Below, piece after piece: positions 37,404 to 45,847 of a stretch of DNA of 64,000 nucleotides (the stretch's first letter is position 1; each line of letters opens with the position of its first letter). The notes beneath the pieces were generated by a model. That model was not told the origin of the DNA, made no database searches, and was given only the letters and a program-made list of their open reading frames with translations. The DNA lies in NCBI RefSeq assembly GCF_001895005.1, contig NZ_BCXH01000006.1:1-64000 (forward strand), given 5' to 3'. The position numbers were made by a program, and so were the translations under genes. This stretch comes from Rhodococcus yunnanensis NBRC 103083 (GTDB lineage: Bacteria; Actinomycetota; Actinomycetes; Mycobacteriales; Mycobacteriaceae).

Positions 37404-38336
37404 ATGAGTTGGTCGAAGGCACATTCACTTCGATCGAAGAGGGCACCATTGAAATTTCCATCGTTCTTCTTCGCGGTCGGTGAGCAACTGCACCCGCTCC
37501 CCGTTGCCGCCGGTGCGTGGACCGAGGGGACCATCTCCGGACCTGCCGTCTGTGGAGTGCTGGCGCGAAGTCTCGAACGAGAGATAGCGGACCAGATGTG
37601 GCGGCCCGCTCGTGTGACGGTCGATATGTTTCGGCCGGTCAGAATGGCACCGGTGACGACCGAGACGAAGATCGTTCGCGACGGTCGACGCATCAAGGTC
37701 GTCGATTCCTCTCTCGTGCAGGACGACAGAGTCGTCGCCCGCGCCAGCGCGGTTTTCGCTCGTCTGTCCGAGGATCCACCGGGAGAGATCTGGGCTCCGG
37801 CGCTCGCCGACGACGCCAGACCGCCGCTCGGCAGTGCGTCGAATGGCACTGCGTTGAACGGCGGTGAGTCGAATGGCGGTGCGTCGAATGGCGGTGAGTC
37901 GAACAGCGAGGGCTGGTATTGGTCGAGTGAGCGTCAGTGGACCAACAGCATGATCGATCATCAGAACTCCGGTCGCAAACGCGTATGGGTCCAACAGGCG
38001 TCGCTCGTGGAGGGCGAGGCGTCGTCACCTTTTGTTCGTCTCGTCACGGCCGCAGAGGTGACGAGTATGTTGACGAACTGGGGCAGCAAGGGTATCGGTT
38101 TCGTCAACGCCGATCTGACGGTGCAATTGGCTCGTCTGCCCCAGGGGCAGTTCATCGGCCTGGAAGCGCAGAATCACGCGAGCGCCGACGGTGTGGCCAT
38201 GGGAACCACCATGATCTACGACGAGGTCGGCATATTCGGCAGTGCGTCGGTGTGTGCAGTGGTCAATGCAGCGCTGCAACTCGACATGACGTCGATAGTC
38301 GCCGAGCGCGGTGCGGCAATCGCCAACGGCGTGTGA
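37404..38336 (+). CDS. Acyl-CoA thioesterase-like double-hotdog protein
   Basis: This protein is about 310 residues long and has two hotdog halves. The first has FFFAVGEQLHPLPVAAGAW and RPARVTVDMFRPV, a thioesterase-like substrate strand. The second has VNADLTVQLARLPQGQFIGLE and DGVAMGTTMIYDEVG. The halves are joined by an Asn/Gly/Ser-rich linker made of five 15-bp units (37836-37910). Members of this family are annotated as acyl-CoA thioesterases. It may release CoA from steroid or fatty acyl esters, as suggested by its place behind hsaB. The start is uncertain: TTG at 37449 has a better ribosome site than the ATG given. Confidence 0.7.
   Translation: MSWSKAHSLRSKRAPLKFPSFFFAVGEQLHPLPVAAGAWTEGTISGPAVCGVLARSLEREIADQMWRPARVTVDMFRPVRMAPVTTETKIVRDGRRIKVVDSSLVQDDRVVARASAVFARLSEDPPGEIWAPALADDARPPLGSASNGTALNGGESNGGASNGGESNSEGWYWSSERQWTNSMIDHQNSGRKRVWVQQASLVEGEASSPFVRLVTAAEVTSMLTNWGSKGIGFVNADLTVQLARLPQGQFIGLEAQNHASADGVAMGTTMIYDEVGIFGSASVCAVVNAALQLDMTSIVAERGAAIANGV
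37836..37910. repeat. In-frame 15-bp tandem repeat in the thioesterase-like gene
   Basis: Five 15-base units of the form GCGTCGAATGGCGGT encode ASNGG/ESNGG blocks between the two hotdog domains. The unit size preserves the frame. Confidence 0.85.
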
Positions 38337-38381
38337 ACCGTGCACGCGCCGCGGACACACCGGTGCCCGGCCGAACTCCGG

Positions 38382-39014
38382 TCAGGTGAGTCCGCGGATC
38401 GCGTACCGCTGGACGAAGTCTCGTACCGCGGCCGGGTCGTCTCCTTCGTGCGCGATCGATGCCTGAAAGATGGTGAACGACAGCAGGATACGAGCCAGCC
38501 ATTCGCTGGCATCCGCAACGTCGAGGTCTGCGCGAGCTTCGCCCCGCGCACGGGCGGCCTCGATGTAGGGCCGCAGCTCCTCGGCGGTTCGCTGCAGCGC
38601 GTGGACACTCTGGTAGGCCAGCATGTGCGCCAGGGCGGACGGATCGGTGACGACGCCGCCTGCTTCCGGATGAATCGACGAGATCAACATCTCGGAAAAT
38701 GTGCCCAGTTGCTCCGACAATGACGACTTCGTGTCCATTGCACGGGAAACCTCGGCGAAGAACACATTGCTGACCTGTCGATTCAGGGCCCCCAACAATG
38801 TCTCTCGGGTGTCGAAGTAGCGGTAGAGGGTTCCTCGTGCGACTCCTGCCCTGCGGGCGACGTCGGACATGTTCAAGCGCTCTGCACCGAACTGTTTGAG
38901 CACGGCGGCACCGGCCTCGAGTAGTTTCGTCTCGGTGGCGCTGTCCAAGGAGTTGGGCTCGCCCGACGGGATCGATGCAGTTCCGGACGGGCTCCCGTCG
39001 GATGTATCAGTCAT
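38382..39014 (-). CDS. TetR-family regulator of the amidohydrolase/VOC cluster
   Basis: This 210-residue TetR protein has the DNA-binding segment LNMSDVARRAGVARGTLYRYFDTRETLLGAL near residues 45-75, after a Ser/Thr-rich N-terminal tail. The ligand domain ends in EWLARILLSFTIFQASIAHEGDD. It lies downstream of the VOC gene behind a hairpin terminator and converges on the thioesterase-like gene. Likely targets are its own promoter (GGAACAG/CTGTTCC pair) and the VOC/amidohydrolase intergenic region, which contains GAACA-N5-TGTTC. This is inference. Confidence 0.85.
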   Translation of the reverse strand: MTDTSDGSPSGTASIPSGEPNSLDSATETKLLEAGAAVLKQFGAERLNMSDVARRAGVARGTLYRYFDTRETLLGALNRQVSNVFFAEVSRAMDTKSSLSEQLGTFSEMLISSIHPEAGGVVTDPSALAHMLAYQSVHALQRTAEELRPYIEAARARGEARADLDVADASEWLARILLSFTIFQASIAHEGDDPAAVRDFVQRYAIRGLT

Positions 39015-39024
39015 TCCGGTCTCC

Positions 39025-39064
39025 CTGTTCCGTCCGATATGGCCGTATGCCTCTGCTGGAACAG
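39025..39064. promoter_or_regulatory. Inverted half-sites upstream of the TetR gene
   Basis: CTGTTCC (39025-39031) and GGAACAG (39058-39064) are exact complements 26 bases apart, just upstream of the TetR start at 39014. The same GAACAG word occurs at 40151 before the amidohydrolase operon, so they may be half-sites for this regulator. Confidence 0.4.
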
Positions 39065-39091
39065 TCTAGGTAGGCCGGCGGGCGGAGTGGG

Positions 39092-39130
39092 GGTCCGGTC
39101 CGGTTCGTCGGCGCCCGAACCGGCCGGACC
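39092..39130 (-). terminator. Hairpin terminator after the VOC gene
   Basis: GGTCCGGTCCGGTTCG (39092-39107) pairs with CGAACCGGCCGGACC (39116-39130) with one bulged base and a loop of about eight bases, starting five bases past the VOC stop on the minus strand. Confidence 0.7.
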
Positions 39131-39135
39131 GAAGG

Positions 39136-40074
39136 TCAGACGAGCCAGACGGGGAGTTCGGTAGTGGCGTGTCGCGGCGCCTTGCGCACTGGCCGCGCCG
39201 AGGTGGCCAAGGACGTTGCTGTCAGATCGGATGGGCCGAGCATCAGGAACGAGACGCCGCATCCGACCGTGTCGGTCCACAAATCGACATCGATGGGATG
39301 TGTGTCCGGACGGCGCACGAGCATGGAACGACCTCGCCCCCACGTGACGAAGAACCAACCGTCTCCGTCCTCGATCACGTCACCGAGCAGAGCGCGGCCG
39401 AGTAGATCGTGCGCGCGTCCGAGGTCGTCCGAGGTCAGCCCGATCATCGAAATAGGCTGTGATGGAGCGCTTTCCGATGCACTCGCTGCCGCGCCCGAGT
39501 GGTGCGAGCTGCGGATCGATTGGTACGCCTCGGCCTGCACGAGTTGCACGAACGTGCCGATGGAGGTGTCCTTCGGATGCAGGAACACCTCTCCTGAATG
39601 GGTGTGCCTGTCTGAATCGGTGTGCCTGCCTGAATCGGTGTGGCCGCGTGGATCGGGGACAGGCGAGAAGTTCAGGCGCTCCAGGTCTTTCATGGCGTCG
39701 TCGAGGGAGGGGACTGTGAAGGTGATGTGGTCGGCTGCAGTTCCGCTGTGCTCGGGAGATCTGCCGACGAGACCGTCGGGTGAGCCGGGCGAGAGAAACT
39801 GCAGGCCCACACCGTCTTCGCGCCAGGGCTGATACGGCGAGGCCGCGTCGGGCGCACCCCCGGAAGTCTGCTGTCCGTCCGAAATCTGCTGTCCGTCCGA
39901 AATCTGCTGTCCGTCCGAAATCTGATGTCGACTCGGTTCGCTGATCGTGCTGAAGGGCGAGTCCTCCCGGCGGTCGACGCGGATGGTGAGTCGATCCAGT
40001 GTCGGCCATTGAATGGCTGCTACGCCGGTGGTCGGTGTGCGGACTTCGGGCCCGGGAACCTGCTGAGCGTGCAT
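39136..40074 (-). CDS. Two-module VOC (glyoxalase/bleomycin-resistance fold) protein
   Basis: This 312-residue protein has two vicinal-oxygen-chelate-like modules. The first starts at WPTLDRLTIRVD and contains DHITFTVPSLDDAMKDLERL; the second has SMIGLTSDDLGRAHDLLGRALLG. Two in-frame 18-bp repeat arrays add low-complexity loops: three QISDGQ units near residue 53 and a His/Ser/Asp stretch (HTDSGRHTDSD) near 145. The ATG follows AGGAGG. It may act on an intermediate of the divergent amidohydrolase/FadE pathway. The reaction is unknown. Confidence 0.7.
   Translation of the reverse strand: MHAQQVPGPEVRTPTTGVAAIQWPTLDRLTIRVDRREDSPFSTISEPSRHQISDGQQISDGQQISDGQQTSGGAPDAASPYQPWREDGVGLQFLSPGSPDGLVGRSPEHSGTAADHITFTVPSLDDAMKDLERLNFSPVPDPRGHTDSGRHTDSDRHTHSGEVFLHPKDTSIGTFVQLVQAEAYQSIRSSHHSGAAASASESAPSQPISMIGLTSDDLGRAHDLLGRALLGDVIEDGDGWFFVTWGRGRSMLVRRPDTHPIDVDLWTDTVGCGVSFLMLGPSDLTATSLATSARPVRKAPRHATTELPVWLV
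39596..39649. repeat. In-frame 18-bp tandem repeat 1 in the VOC gene
   Basis: Three 18-base units of the form GAATCGGTGTGCCTGCCT, encoding the His/Asp/Ser/Arg-rich loop on the minus strand. Confidence 0.8.
39866..39919. repeat. In-frame 18-bp tandem repeat 2 in the VOC gene
   Basis: Three 18-base units ATCTGCTGTCCGTCCGAA (first with one change), encoding the QISDGQ blocks, followed by a partial fourth. Confidence 0.85.
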
Positions 40075-40148
40075 TTGTGCCTCCTGTGTGTCGATCTGGC
40101 CGGTCCGGAAATTCGCTGCTCGTAGATTTCCAGATCAATACTAGACAT

Positions 40149-40165
40149 ATGAACAGGTTGTGTTC
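40149..40165. promoter_or_regulatory. Candidate operator between the VOC and amidohydrolase genes
   Basis: The sequence ATGAACAGGTTGTGTTC contains GAACA-N5-TGTTC (40151-40165), an exact inverted repeat, and also AAC-N2-GTT (40152-40159) as in a weak KstR box. The first reading suits a local TetR regulator, the second KstR. The context, with no known sterol gene in this cluster, favours the local regulator. Confidence 0.45.
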
Positions 40166-40253
40166 TAGTGTCTCATTCGTCGAAGGAAATGTAACCCGGA
40201 TCACGTACTCCCCTCGACTGGGTTGTGAGGTCCTGCAGGCAGAAAGGGGTGTT

Positions 40254-41090
40254 ATGACGACCGTGAACCGCGCCATCGATGGCCTGGTGAACGTCAGTAT
40301 GGCCGACCAAGGAGTGCCCGATTGGATGGTTCGGGTGAAGGAGGATTACTTCAAAGGTGGGGAGTCGTTCTTTCGGAACGCAGACTTCGGTCAGCTGATC
40401 GACGAGATGGACGAACACGGTGTTCGTAGGGCCATCCTCATGGAGAACGTCGCGCTCGGCGGCACCTCGCGTGCCCGGCAGTTCGCCGAGAAAGCTCCTG
40501 ATCGATTCTCGGTCGGAGTCGGCGGATTCGATCTGTTACGTCCTGTGCCGAGTCTGCGCTCGCTCACCGAGATTGCCGCCACTGTCCCTGTCTCGTATGT
40601 GACTGTGGGGCCGAGCTTCTGGGGTGACGGCGCCTATCCGCCGAGCGATGCCGTCTACTATCCGCTGTACGCCAAGGCGGCGGAAATGGGATTGCCGGTC
40701 TGTCTGAACACCGGCCTTCCCGGCCCGCCCATCCCAGGGGATGTGCAGAATCCGATTCACCTCGATCGGGTCTGTGTGCGTTTTCCCGAATTGAAACTCT
40801 GCATGATTCATGGTGCAGATCCATGGTGGGACGTCGCGATCAGGCTGATGATCAAGTACAAGAACCTGCATTTGATGACGTCGGCATGGTCGCCCAAGCG
40901 ACTGCCCGAGTCGTTGTTGCATTTCATGCGAACCCGGGGCAAGAACAAGATCATGTTCGCCTCGGACTCGCCCGTTCTGTCGATAACCCGAACCATCTCG
41001 GAGGCAGCGAATTTGGACCTCGGAGACGAAGTACTCGACAACTACCTGTATGGAAACGCATCGCGTTTCTTCTTCGATGGAGATGAGTGA
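40254..41090 (+). CDS. Amidohydrolase-family protein A
   Basis: This 278-residue protein of the amidohydrolase 2 (ACMSD-like) superfamily has the barrel features FGQLIDEMDEHGVRRAILMEN, PVCLNTGLPGPPIP near residue 165, KLCMIHGADPWWDVAIRL near 188, and the terminal metal-site strand IMFASDSPVLSI near 245. ACMSD-type enzymes decarboxylate or hydrate cyclic acids using a metal. It starts at ATG after AGAAAGGGG. It overlaps the next amidohydrolase start region and heads the operon that runs to the FadD gene. Confidence 0.78.
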   Translation: MTTVNRAIDGLVNVSMADQGVPDWMVRVKEDYFKGGESFFRNADFGQLIDEMDEHGVRRAILMENVALGGTSRARQFAEKAPDRFSVGVGGFDLLRPVPSLRSLTEIAATVPVSYVTVGPSFWGDGAYPPSDAVYYPLYAKAAEMGLPVCLNTGLPGPPIPGDVQNPIHLDRVCVRFPELKLCMIHGADPWWDVAIRLMIKYKNLHLMTSAWSPKRLPESLLHFMRTRGKNKIMFASDSPVLSITRTISEAANLDLGDEVLDNYLYGNASRFFFDGDE

Positions 41091-41091
41091 G

Positions 41092-42309
41092 ATGACTGCT
41101 GTTTCGGACCAGAAGCTCGACGATGCGACTCTGTACTCGCAGCCTTTCGATAGCGACCATCACTACTACGAGAAGATCGATGCATTCACACGGCACCTCG
41201 ACAAGAAGTTCCGGAACCGTGGCATCCAGGTCGTCAAGCGCGGCACGCACACCGAACTGTTGGCCAACGGTCGTCTGTTCGAGTTCGTACCGAATCCCAC
41301 GTTCGACCCCGTCATCACCCCGGGATGTCTCGACCTGTTGTTCCGCGGACAGATTCCCGAGGATGTCGATCCGCGAACACTCACTCAGGTCGAACCACTG
41401 AATCCTGCGTACCAGGACCGCGATCTTCGTCTCGCCGAGATGGACAAGCAGAAACTGTCCGGCGTCCTACTTCTCCCGACGCTGGGATGCGGTGTGGAAG
41501 AGGCGCTGAAGGAAGACATTCCAGCCACGATGGCAAGTCTGTCGGCATTCAATCGGTGGCTCGACGAGGACTGGGGTTACTCGTACAAGGGAAGAATCTT
41601 CGCCGCGCCGATGCTCTCTCTCGCCGACCCGGATGAAGCAGTCAAGGAAATACACAGACTGATCGAGCGTGACGTGCGCAGTGTCTCCGTGCGGCCGGCG
41701 CCTGTGCCGGCAGGAAACAACCGATCGAACTCTCTGGGTAATCCGATCTACGATCAGGTGTGGGCCACGCTGGCCGACGCGGGCATCGCAGTGATCTTCC
41801 ACCTCTCCGACAGCGGGTACAACGGTCTGATCGCCTCGGCGTGGGGCGCACCCGATCGTTTCGTGCCCTTCCGTAGCTTCAACCCACTGGCATCGATCGT
41901 GGTGTCGGACAGAGCAATTCACGACACGATGGCGAGTTTGGTCGTCGACGGTGTCTTCGCTCGCCATCCCAAGCTGCGGGTAGCTAGCATCGAGAACGGC
42001 GCTGAATGGGTTCCGCTGCTGGTCAAGAGGCTGCGGAAGCAGGCAAATCAGACTCCGTGGATATTCGACGGTGATCCGCTGGACACGATTCGCAAGCACG
42101 TATGGGTCACGCCGTACTACGAGGAGGACATCCGCAAGCTGGTGGACCTCGTCGGGTCCGACCGTGTGCTGTTCGGCTCGGATTGGCCGCACGGTGAGGG
42201 TCTGGAAAGTCCGCTCTCGTTCCGCAAGGAGCTCGAGGGGATCAACGAGGCGGAGACCGACCAGATCATGCGCACCAACGCGTTGGACTTGCTGCAGCTT
42301 CCGCACTGA
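41092..42309 (+). CDS. Amidohydrolase-family protein B
   Basis: This 405-residue amidohydrolase 2 superfamily protein has the N-terminal metal motif SDHHYYE, a barrel with NVIFHLSDSG-like AVIFHLSDSGYNG, KLRVASIENGAEW and the strand DRVLFGSDWPHGEGL near residue 360, whose Asp is a metal ligand. Similar long forms occur in actinobacterial catabolic clusters. GGAGA lies eight bases before the start chosen; an ATG three codons upstream overlaps the previous gene. With protein A it suggests a pathway with two hydrolytic or decarboxylating steps. Confidence 0.78.
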   Translation: MTAVSDQKLDDATLYSQPFDSDHHYYEKIDAFTRHLDKKFRNRGIQVVKRGTHTELLANGRLFEFVPNPTFDPVITPGCLDLLFRGQIPEDVDPRTLTQVEPLNPAYQDRDLRLAEMDKQKLSGVLLLPTLGCGVEEALKEDIPATMASLSAFNRWLDEDWGYSYKGRIFAAPMLSLADPDEAVKEIHRLIERDVRSVSVRPAPVPAGNNRSNSLGNPIYDQVWATLADAGIAVIFHLSDSGYNGLIASAWGAPDRFVPFRSFNPLASIVVSDRAIHDTMASLVVDGVFARHPKLRVASIENGAEWVPLLVKRLRKQANQTPWIFDGDPLDTIRKHVWVTPYYEEDIRKLVDLVGSDRVLFGSDWPHGEGLESPLSFRKELEGINEAETDQIMRTNALDLLQLPH

Positions 42310-42321
42310 CCGCACGTCGAA

Positions 42322-42355
42322 GTGGCAGGCGAGACACTCTTGTCTCGCCTGCCAC
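42322..42355. terminator. Perfect hairpin between amidohydrolase B and echA
   Basis: Arms GTGGCAGGCGAGACA (42322-42336) and TGTCTCGCCTGCCAC (42341-42355) pair perfectly around CTCT, 12 bases after the amidohydrolase stop. It splits the cluster into at least two transcription units or attenuates it. Confidence 0.8.
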
Positions 42356-42441
42356 CGTGCTGAACAACCAACGCCTCTGCGGACGTCGTGCCCCCGTCCA
42401 TCCATCCGCCTACTGTCGCGACCAGCGAAGAAAAGACCATC

Positions 42442-43251
42442 ATGAGTGACACCCTGATCGAGCGCTTCGACGGTGTAGTGAAAGTGACGTTCAATCGTCC
42501 CGACAAGAAGAACGCATTGACTGCGGAGAACTGGCTCGATCTCGACCGAGTCATCGACGAAGTCGCCAAGAACCCGGCGGACCGGGCGCTTGTTCTGACG
42601 GGGGCCGGTGGGTGTTTCTCCGCCGGTGCCGACCTTGCCGGTGGCCTCGACAGTGAGACGAACGGAAAGCGGCCAGGGCTGACCGGCAGAGAACAGCAAT
42701 CCATTCTGCACGAGATGCGGATCGTCAACGACATCATCAGCCGGCTGCAGCGGTTGCCGAAACCTACGATGGCCGTCGTCGACGGCGTGGCGATGGGTGT
42801 CGCTCTCGGTCTGGCACTGGCGTGCGATCTGATTCTGGCCAGTGATCGTGCTCGTTTCTCGGAGGTGTTCGTCAAGCGCGGCCTGGCTCTGGACGGCGGC
42901 ACCTCGTGGTCGCTGCCTCGGGCGATCGGAGTTCGGCGAGCCAAGCAGATGGCGTTCTTCGGAGACATGGTCGATGCCGAAACAGCCCTGTCCTGGGGGC
43001 TTGTGAACGAAATTGTGCGGGCCGACGAGTTGCAGACCGAGGGGGATCGCTGGGCACGGCGACTTGCTTCGTCTCCCACCACCGCGGTCAGTTTGATCAA
43101 GCGTCTGATCGACAACGGACCGCACACGAATTTCGATCAGTCGCTCGAGGACGAAGCCCGCAGCCAGCAGATAGCGTTCACCACCCACGACATGCGGGAA
43201 GGTATCGCCGCGTTTCTGGGACGCCGGGATCCTGTGTTCACCGGTGTGTAG
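42442..43251 (+). CDS. Enoyl-CoA hydratase/isomerase (EchA-like crotonase)
   Basis: This 269-residue crotonase has the oxyanion-hole strands NRPDKKNALTAEN, GAGGCFSAGADLAGG near residue 55, and the second AVVDGVAMGVALGLALACDLILASD near 112, then GLALDGGTSWSLPRAIG where the catalytic acid would sit. It has Asp rather than two Glu at the likely catalytic positions, so it might be an isomerase or a hydrolase. It lies behind a hairpin and ahead of the two FadE genes. Confidence 0.82.
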   Translation: MSDTLIERFDGVVKVTFNRPDKKNALTAENWLDLDRVIDEVAKNPADRALVLTGAGGCFSAGADLAGGLDSETNGKRPGLTGREQQSILHEMRIVNDIISRLQRLPKPTMAVVDGVAMGVALGLALACDLILASDRARFSEVFVKRGLALDGGTSWSLPRAIGVRRAKQMAFFGDMVDAETALSWGLVNEIVRADELQTEGDRWARRLASSPTTAVSLIKRLIDNGPHTNFDQSLEDEARSQQIAFTTHDMREGIAAFLGRRDPVFTGV

Positions 43252-43353
43252 CAGTGCGATGAATCTGTTCAGCGCGCGGAGCCGAGCATCCCGCTCGGCG
43301 GAGCGCCAGGAGAGGCCGTACGCCAGTTCCAGCGATCAGGAGTCAGCAAACAT

Positions 43354-44508
43354 ATGAGCACCGATCTGTTTCCTTCGACGACCGACGAGCAACGGATGAT
43401 GCTGGACGTGGTCAGCCGGGTCTTCGACACTATTTCTCCGTTGGATGTCGTGCGTGCGGCATCGGAGAAGTCGGAGCCGAGCAGTCCCGAACTCAGGCGA
43501 ACACTTGCCGACGTCGGCTGCTTCGGCCTTCTCGTCGACGAGGCTCACGGAGGCGGTGGCCTCTCGATCAACAGTGTCGTCGATGCCGCACTCGTTGCGG
43601 CAGAGCGTGGGGCGAGCCTGCAACCGGGTCCGTTCGTTGGGTCGAGCATCACTGCGCACACGCTCTCTCGGGTGGGCGCCGCGGCGCACCGGGTGACGTT
43701 GAATTCGCTGATCTCCGGCGCCGCCGCCGCGACGTGGGCACCGGACGGGCTCACCGGCGGAACGGCGGGTGCTGTCGTCTCGGTCGATTCCGGTCACGTG
43801 GTCCTCGGCGGGGTGATCGAAGCGGTACAGGATGCCGACGAGTGTGCAGTGATGCTGCTGAGTACACCGACGGACGGGGGCATCACTCAGATCCTCGTAC
43901 CGTTGTCCGACAAGAGAATCGAGTTGCAGCGCCGTGGCAGCCTCGATATCACCAGACGCTTCTTCGACGTCCACCTGTCCGACGTGCTGTTGCCCATGGA
44001 TGCGGTACTCGCCGACGGTGCTGCGGGACGCGCGCTGTTCGAGCGTCAGCTGGCGGTGGCAGCGGTGCTGAGCGCGGCCGAGTCGATCGGAGCCATGGAC
44101 ACGGACTTCGGCCTCGCAGTCGAGTATGCGAAGAGCCGCATCGCGTTCGGGCGCCCCATCGGGTCCTTCCAAGCTGTCAAGCACCTGCTCGCCAACACCG
44201 GTCTGATGCTCGAGATGGCGAAGAGCTCGACGACGGCCGCCGCCGAGTCGGTCGGCAACGACTCCGACGACGCCCTCGCGATGGCCAGCATGGCCAGAAT
44301 GTTCGTGAGCGAGAAGTCGATCGAGCTGGCGCACAACTGTTTCCAGGTATTCGGAGGAATCGGCTATACCTGGGAGCACGATCACCACCTCTTCATGCGG
44401 CGCTTGGCGTCCGACGCGTATCTGTTCGGATCGCCCACATGGCACAGCCGAACCGTCTGGGCGCAGTCGCACCATGCATCCCACGAGAATCGGAGCATCG
44501 ATGTCTGA
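43354..44508 (+). CDS. Acyl-CoA dehydrogenase (first of a FadE pair)
   Basis: This 384-residue acyl-CoA dehydrogenase has the family C-terminal segments SRIAFGRPIGSFQAVKHLLANT near residue 265 and HNCFQVFGGIGYTWEHDHHLFMRR near 330. The flavin-site middle domain is less conserved than in the next gene. This is the short partner/long partner pattern seen in sterol FadE heteromers such as FadE28-FadE29. It overlaps the next fadE start by eight bases, which supports an alpha-beta pair. The start follows CAGGAG. Confidence 0.85.
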   Translation: MSTDLFPSTTDEQRMMLDVVSRVFDTISPLDVVRAASEKSEPSSPELRRTLADVGCFGLLVDEAHGGGGLSINSVVDAALVAAERGASLQPGPFVGSSITAHTLSRVGAAAHRVTLNSLISGAAAATWAPDGLTGGTAGAVVSVDSGHVVLGGVIEAVQDADECAVMLLSTPTDGGITQILVPLSDKRIELQRRGSLDITRRFFDVHLSDVLLPMDAVLADGAAGRALFERQLAVAAVLSAAESIGAMDTDFGLAVEYAKSRIAFGRPIGSFQAVKHLLANTGLMLEMAKSSTTAAAESVGNDSDDALAMASMARMFVSEKSIELAHNCFQVFGGIGYTWEHDHHLFMRRLASDAYLFGSPTWHSRTVWAQSHHASHENRSIDV

Positions 44509-45766
44509 AAACCTCCCTGCGCTGGAGGACTACCGCCACGGCGTTCGGACCTGGCTGGAGGCCAATCTCGACCGAAGGGAAGAGGCCACCGGCAGGTTCG
44601 GCTTCTCGAACGAGATCACCGAGGAGCGACTCGCCGAGCAACGGGCGATTCAGCGCAAGATCTTCGACGCGGGTTACGCCGGAATCTCGTGGCCCACGGC
44701 GTACGGCGGACAGGGACTTCCCGAGTCCTACGAGCGCGCGTTCGACGACGAGGCGGCGAGCTTCGCCACGCCGGATTTCGGTATCGCCGGTGGAACGACC
44801 TTCGGTGTCTGTGCAAGGACGATGCTGGCGCACGCGTCGCCCGAGTTTCTGGAGCGTCATGTCCCGAAGATCTTGGCCGGGGAGCGATTGTTCGTCCAGT
44901 TCTTCTCGGACCCCGAGGCCGGATCGGATCTCGCCGGCGTCCGAACGCGAGCAGACCGTGCCGGCGACAACTGGATTCTGAACGGATCGAAGATCTGGAG
45001 TAGCGGGGCATACTATGCCGACTACGGCATGTGCCTGGCGCGTACGGATTGGGACGTCCCGAAACATCGAGGTCTGACCTGGTTCGCGGTCCCGATCGAC
45101 TCGGACGGTGTGACGGTTCGGCGGATCAAGCAGATCACCGGCGACGCCGAGTTCTGTCAGGAGTTCTTCGACGACGTCGAACTGCGTGGAGACGACGTCA
45201 TCGGATCGGTGAACGATGGTTGGTCGGTGGCCCAGACGATGCTGTTCTTCGAACGCGGCGGCAGTGCAACGGCGGCAGTCGAGGACGACGCCGCGGATGT
45301 GCGTCGCCTTCCTGCAGACCTGATCGAACTCGCCGATCGCAGTGGCAAGCTGGGGGACAGTCGAGTCCAGGACCTGATAGTTCGCGCGCACGTCGATGCG
45401 TTCGCCAAGCATCAGCTCGATCTCCGCGTGGGTGCGCTGATGAAGTCGGATCCCCTGCGCGCCAGTGCATATGCGTCGTACAGCAAGTTGGCCTCCGGGG
45501 TCTTGGACCCTCTTCGCGCGAACATGGCTCTGGACATCGCCGAAGGAGCAGCGACAACCTGGTCCGATCCCGAGACCGCACCCCAGGTTGCACTCGATCT
45601 ACTCAACAGCCGCTTCATGTCGATTGCGGGCGGTACGAACGAGGTTCAACGCAACAGCATCGGGGAGCGAGTCCTCGGCCTGCCACGTGAGCCGTCGTTC
45701 GATACTCAGAGGTCCTTTCGGGAAGTGATTCGGGCCTCGCTCGAATGGTCGGGCAAGGTGGGCTGA
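44501..45766 (+). CDS. Acyl-CoA dehydrogenase (second of a FadE pair)
   Basis: This 421-residue acyl-CoA dehydrogenase has GISWPTAYGGQGLPESYERAF near residue 62, the flavin/substrate motif FFSDPEAGSDLAGVRTRA near 136 and the tail GGTNEVQRNSIGERVLGLPREP. It overlaps the preceding FadE gene and probably forms a heteromer with it. The substrate is unknown; sterol or other bulky acyl-CoA is possible because such pairs are typical for those. Confidence 0.87.
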   Translation: MSENLPALEDYRHGVRTWLEANLDRREEATGRFGFSNEITEERLAEQRAIQRKIFDAGYAGISWPTAYGGQGLPESYERAFDDEAASFATPDFGIAGGTTFGVCARTMLAHASPEFLERHVPKILAGERLFVQFFSDPEAGSDLAGVRTRADRAGDNWILNGSKIWSSGAYYADYGMCLARTDWDVPKHRGLTWFAVPIDSDGVTVRRIKQITGDAEFCQEFFDDVELRGDDVIGSVNDGWSVAQTMLFFERGGSATAAVEDDAADVRRLPADLIELADRSGKLGDSRVQDLIVRAHVDAFAKHQLDLRVGALMKSDPLRASAYASYSKLASGVLDPLRANMALDIAEGAATTWSDPETAPQVALDLLNSRFMSIAGGTNEVQRNSIGERVLGLPREPSFDTQRSFREVIRASLEWSGKVG

Positions 45767-45847
45767 CGACCTGCTGTACGTCCGCGGTCTTCCATCGACC
45801 GACACGCGCGAGTTCCATTCGGCCACTAGGATCTACGAGGAGATTTC

